From JAHEFX01 sp964614585 (GTDB lineage: Bacteria; Actinomycetota; Acidimicrobiia; Spongiisociales; JAENVV01), in the NCBI GenBank assembly GCA_964614585.1, contig CAZTLW010000116.1, positions 1 to 7,388 on the forward strand: a stretch of DNA of 7,388 nt, written 5' to 3'. The translations under genes were made by a program, and so were the position numbers. The notes below the pieces were generated by a model that ran no database searches, had not been told where the DNA came from, and was given only the letters and a program-made list of their open reading frames with translations. Shown here in pieces: positions 6,243 through 7,388 of the stretch (positions are counted from its first letter, which is position 1; the number at the start of each line of letters is the position of its first letter).

Positions 6243-7022
6243 TCAGCCCAGACCCTTGAAATCCGGCTTCCGTTTGGACAGGAAGGCGTCCACCGCCTCG
6301 AGGTGCTCGGGACGGAGGCCCATCTCGCCCTGCACCCGCATCTCCTCGGCGAGGACGTCGCCCACCGGGTGGCTCGAGCCGTACAGCAGGAGCCGGCGGG
6401 TGGCCACGTAGGCGGCCGTCGGGCCCTCGGCCAGCTGCGCCGCCCAGGCCACGGCCTCGTCGACCACCGCCTCGTCGGTTGCCGCCCGATGGGCGAGGCC
6501 GATCGCCACCGCCTCGTCGGCCGCCACCCGCCGGCCGGAGTAGGCGATCTCCATGGCTCGCGACAGCCCGACCAGCCGGGGCAGCGACCACGGCGTGCCC
6601 GAGTCGGGGATGACGGCGACGTTGATGAACGCCGACATGAAGAAGGCCGAATCGGCGACGACCCGGAGGTCGCACGCCAGTGCGATGCCCATCCCGGCCC
6701 CGGCCGCCGCCCCGTTCACGGCCGCGATGGTCGGCACCTCGGCGGCGTGCAGCCCCTCGATGAGGGGGTTGAACACGTCGCGGATGGTGGCGGCGAGGTC
6801 GGGCGCCCCCCGGTCGTACTCCTCCTTGAGCCCGGCGAGGTCCACCCCGGAGCTGAAGGCCCGCCCCGCCCCGGTCAACACCAGTGCCCGGGCCTCCCGT
6901 CCCGCCCGGTCGAGGTCGGCGAGCGCCGACTGGCTCGTCTCGAGGTCGATGGCGTTGAACGAGCCCGGTCGGTCGATGGTGACGACGGCGACGTCGCCGC
7001 GGAGTTCGTAGGTGGTCGGCAT
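6243..7022 (-). CDS. Enoyl-CoA hydratase/isomerase family protein (crotonase fold), isomerase-like active site
   Basis: The protein has 259 residues, full length for the family. Crotonase-fold landmarks are VAVVTIDRPGSFNAID (11-26), LTGAGRAFSSGVDL (49-62) with the first oxyanion-hole strand, and VNGAAAGAGMGIALACDL (102-119) with the second oxyanion-hole amide near A109. In rat mitochondrial enoyl-CoA hydratase the two catalytic glutamates (E144, E164) would align with G112 and about F132 here, so the classical hydratase pair is missing. Instead IPDSGTPWSLPRLVG (138-152) carries D140, at the place of the single catalytic Asp of PaaG-type isomerases. A double-bond isomerase or related acyl-CoA step, in cytosolic fatty- or aromatic-acid breakdown, is therefore more likely than hydration. 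The usual DSGGTW reads DSGTPW. The ATG is chosen because a -10-like TAGCGT ends 7 nt upstream; there is no Shine-Dalgarno. No partner thiolase or dehydrogenase is visible. Confidence 0.9.
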   Translation of the reverse strand: MPTTYELRGDVAVVTIDRPGSFNAIDLETSQSALADLDRAGREARALVLTGAGRAFSSGVDLAGLKEEYDRGAPDLAATIRDVFNPLIEGLHAAEVPTIAAVNGAAAGAGMGIALACDLRVVADSAFFMSAFINVAVIPDSGTPWSLPRLVGLSRAMEIAYSGRRVAADEAVAIGLAHRAATDEAVVDEAVAWAAQLAEGPTAAYVATRRLLLYGSSHPVGDVLAEEMRVQGEMGLRPEHLEAVDAFLSKRKPDFKGLG

Positions 7023-7029
7023 GGGGGGG

Positions 7030-7052
7030 ACGCTAGGCGAGGCTTAGCCTCG
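7030..7052 (-). promoter_or_regulatory. Leaderless promoter of the crotonase gene with spacer palindrome
   Basis: On the minus strand TAGCGT (7030-7035) is followed by seven C and then the ATG. Directly upstream is CGAGGCTTAGCCTCG (7038-7052), a perfect palindrome with 7-bp arms and a 1-bp centre, lying where a -35/-10 spacer would be, so it may be an operator. A convincing -35 was not found; TTGGTG at 7056-7061 is 20 bp away. Confidence 0.5.
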
Positions 7053-7061
7053 TCGCACCAA

Positions 7062-7075
7062 GTACCAGGTACTGA
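7062..7075. repeat. Heptamer array 3, cut by the assembly gap
   Basis: GTAC at 7062 and 7069, 7 bp apart, in AAGTACCAGGTACTGA, then the run of N begins. The visible part is a degenerate edge of the same repeat family as arrays 1, 2 and 4; the rest is probably inside the gap. Confidence 0.65.
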
Positions 7076-7085
7076 NNNNNNNNNN
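7076..7085. other. Assembly gap (10 N)
   Basis: Ten undetermined bases. A fixed run of 10 N is usually a scaffold spacer, so the true length is unknown. It lies between a heptamer array and a highly structured element, both of which could break short-read assembly. Confidence 0.95.
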
Positions 7086-7093
7086 TATCGCCT

Positions 7094-7201
7094 GTTGGGT
7101 GGGGTGTCGTCTACCACCGGGGCGGCCCTGGTGTGGGCCGCCCCCGGTGGTGGGTCTCACTGGGCTGGGAGGGAGGAGGAATGTGAGACACCCCATCCAA
7201 C
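7094..7201. other. Strongly structured 108-nt element: candidate ncRNA or MITE-like repeat
   Basis: Three nested inverted repeats. Outer stem: GTTGGGTGGGGTGTC (7094-7108) with GACACCCCATCCAAC (7187-7201), 15 pairs with one G-U. Hairpin 1: 7113-7128 with 7135-7151, 16 pairs with one bulged C and loop TGGTGT. Hairpin 2: GTCTCAC (7154-7160) with GTGAGAC (7183-7189), with a purine-rich 22-nt loop. If the outer stem is shortened to 12 pairs, all three coexist as a three-way junction; otherwise hairpin 2 and the inner end of the outer stem compete. No credible ORF. I recognise no tRNA, SRP RNA, 6S RNA or known riboswitch. The terminal inverted repeats also fit a small non-autonomous transposable element. 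Strand is undetermined. Confidence 0.6.
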
Positions 7202-7224
7202 CCGACCGGGCCGGCACGTATTCC

Positions 7225-7277
7225 CGGTACCCGATACCGCAGCACCCGATACTCAGTACTCAGTACTCAGTACTGAG
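7225..7277. repeat. Heptamer array 4 (TCAGTAC type) upstream of the phosphodiesterase gene
   Basis: Units end in TAC at 7230, 7237, 7252, 7259, 7266 and 7273, with one degenerate CAC unit at 7245; spacing is 7 or 8 bp. The last three units are perfect TCAGTAC, followed by TGAG; those to the left (CCGGTAC, CCGATAC, CGCAGCAC, CCGATAC) are degenerate, the same polarity as array 2. It ends 7 bp before the predicted -10 of the next gene. Confidence 0.9.
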
Positions 7278-7284
7278 AGCCCCA

Positions 7285-7290
7285 TAGGCT
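7285..7290 (+). promoter_or_regulatory. Leaderless -10 element of the phosphodiesterase gene
   Basis: TAGGCT ends 7 nt before the ATG at 7298, the same geometry as the TetR2 and crotonase starts. No Shine-Dalgarno is present. A -35 at normal spacing would fall inside heptamer array 4 (about 7262-7267). Confidence 0.5.
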
Positions 7291-7297
7291 GCGCTCC

Positions 7298-7388
7298 ATG
7301 CACCCGGTTCTCGAGCGCGAATGGCCCGTGGCGGCCGCCCATCGTGGTTCGCGCCTGCTCTGGCCCGAGAACACGATGCCGGCCTTCC
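7298..7388 (+). CDS. Glycerophosphodiester phosphodiesterase (GDPD family), 5' end only
   Basis: Only the first 30 codons are in the window; the frame runs off the right edge. The sequence AAAHRGSRLLWPENTMPAF (12-30) is the signature start of the GDPD TIM barrel: the HRG motif with the catalytic histidine H15 and R16, and PENT with metal-binding E24, followed by AF. These enzymes hydrolyse glycerophosphodiesters to glycerol 3-phosphate and an alcohol, in phospholipid turnover. There is no signal peptide at the N-terminus shown, which suggests a cytosolic enzyme. The ATG is supported by the leaderless -10 seven bases upstream and by the normal distance to the HRG motif. The exact subfamily cannot be told from this fragment. 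Confidence 0.88.
   Translation, partial: MHPVLEREWPVAAAHRGSRLLWPENTMPAF

Noticed and set aside
7038..7052. DtxR/IdeR-type iron box
   Set aside because: The palindrome does not fit the 19-bp TTAGG-type consensus when centred.
1377..7111. The shared 11-mer GGGGTGTCGTC at 1377 and 7101
   Set aside because: The match is short, its flanks are unrelated, and both lie in different structures; chance is likely in G+C-rich DNA.
7094..7201. tRNA, SRP RNA, 6S RNA or a known riboswitch
   Set aside because: No T-loop or anticodon arm, no GGAAG-type SRP tetraloop region, not a single long bulged hairpin, and no recognised aptamer core.
680..7277. Heptamer arrays as a CRISPR array
   Set aside because: The units are 7 bp and contiguous with no unique spacers, and no cas genes are seen.
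7099..7287. A 62-codon plus-strand frame
   Set aside because: Much of it is the structured element and the heptamer array, giving the repeat peptide YSVL-STQY; not a gene.

Overview
The window is about 7.4 kb of very G+C-rich DNA with strong G/C third-position bias. Several genes have leaderless-looking starts, and the genes are a TetR/MMPL pair plus acyl-CoA-type functions. This fits a high-G+C actinobacterium; an uncultured or marine-type Acidimicrobiia is my best guess, by inference only. A run of 10 N at 7076-7085 shows that the source is a scaffolded draft assembly.

Layout, left to right. (1) 1-678 (+): the C-terminal part of a histidinol-phosphate-type aminotransferase (HisC). (2) 680-712: a 7-bp-period repeat array between two convergent genes. 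(3) 702-1268 (-): TetR regulator 1, divergent from (4) 1421-5026 (+): a 1201-aa MMPL/RND-family exporter. The 150-bp gap between them holds a near-perfect 23-bp operator-like inverted repeat that overlaps both predicted promoters, so the regulator probably controls itself and the pump. (5) 5039-5089: a 14-bp-stem terminator. (6) 5139-5708 (+): TetR regulator 2, with a 12-bp perfect palindrome beside its -10. (7) 5750-6160 (+): a small DUF3237-like protein with its own GGAGG site, whose stop codon lies inside a terminator hairpin. (8) 6184-6231: a second heptamer array. (9) 6243-7022 (-): a crotonase-fold enoyl-CoA hydratase/isomerase that lacks both classical hydratase glutamates and looks more like a PaaG-type isomerase. 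(10) 7023-7297: a divergent intergenic region with a small palindrome, a third array broken by the assembly gap, an approximately 108-nt strongly structured element (three-way junction or MITE-like), and a fourth array. (11) 7298-7388 (+): the first 30 codons of a glycerophosphodiester phosphodiesterase.

There is no single operon. The best regulatory unit is TetR1/MMPL: a ligand-sensing repressor with an envelope lipid or hydrophobic-compound exporter. TetR2, the DUF3237-like gene and the acyl-CoA isomerase could be loosely linked to acyl-CoA or lipid metabolism, but that rests on family resemblance only.

The most unusual items are the family of TCAGTAC heptamer arrays placed only at gene borders, the 7094-7201 structured element, and the MMPL protein. 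The first periplasmic loop of that protein (about 500 residues) is built from two different sets of triplicated modules, and its second-half proton-relay Asp-Tyr pair is replaced by Pro-Phe.
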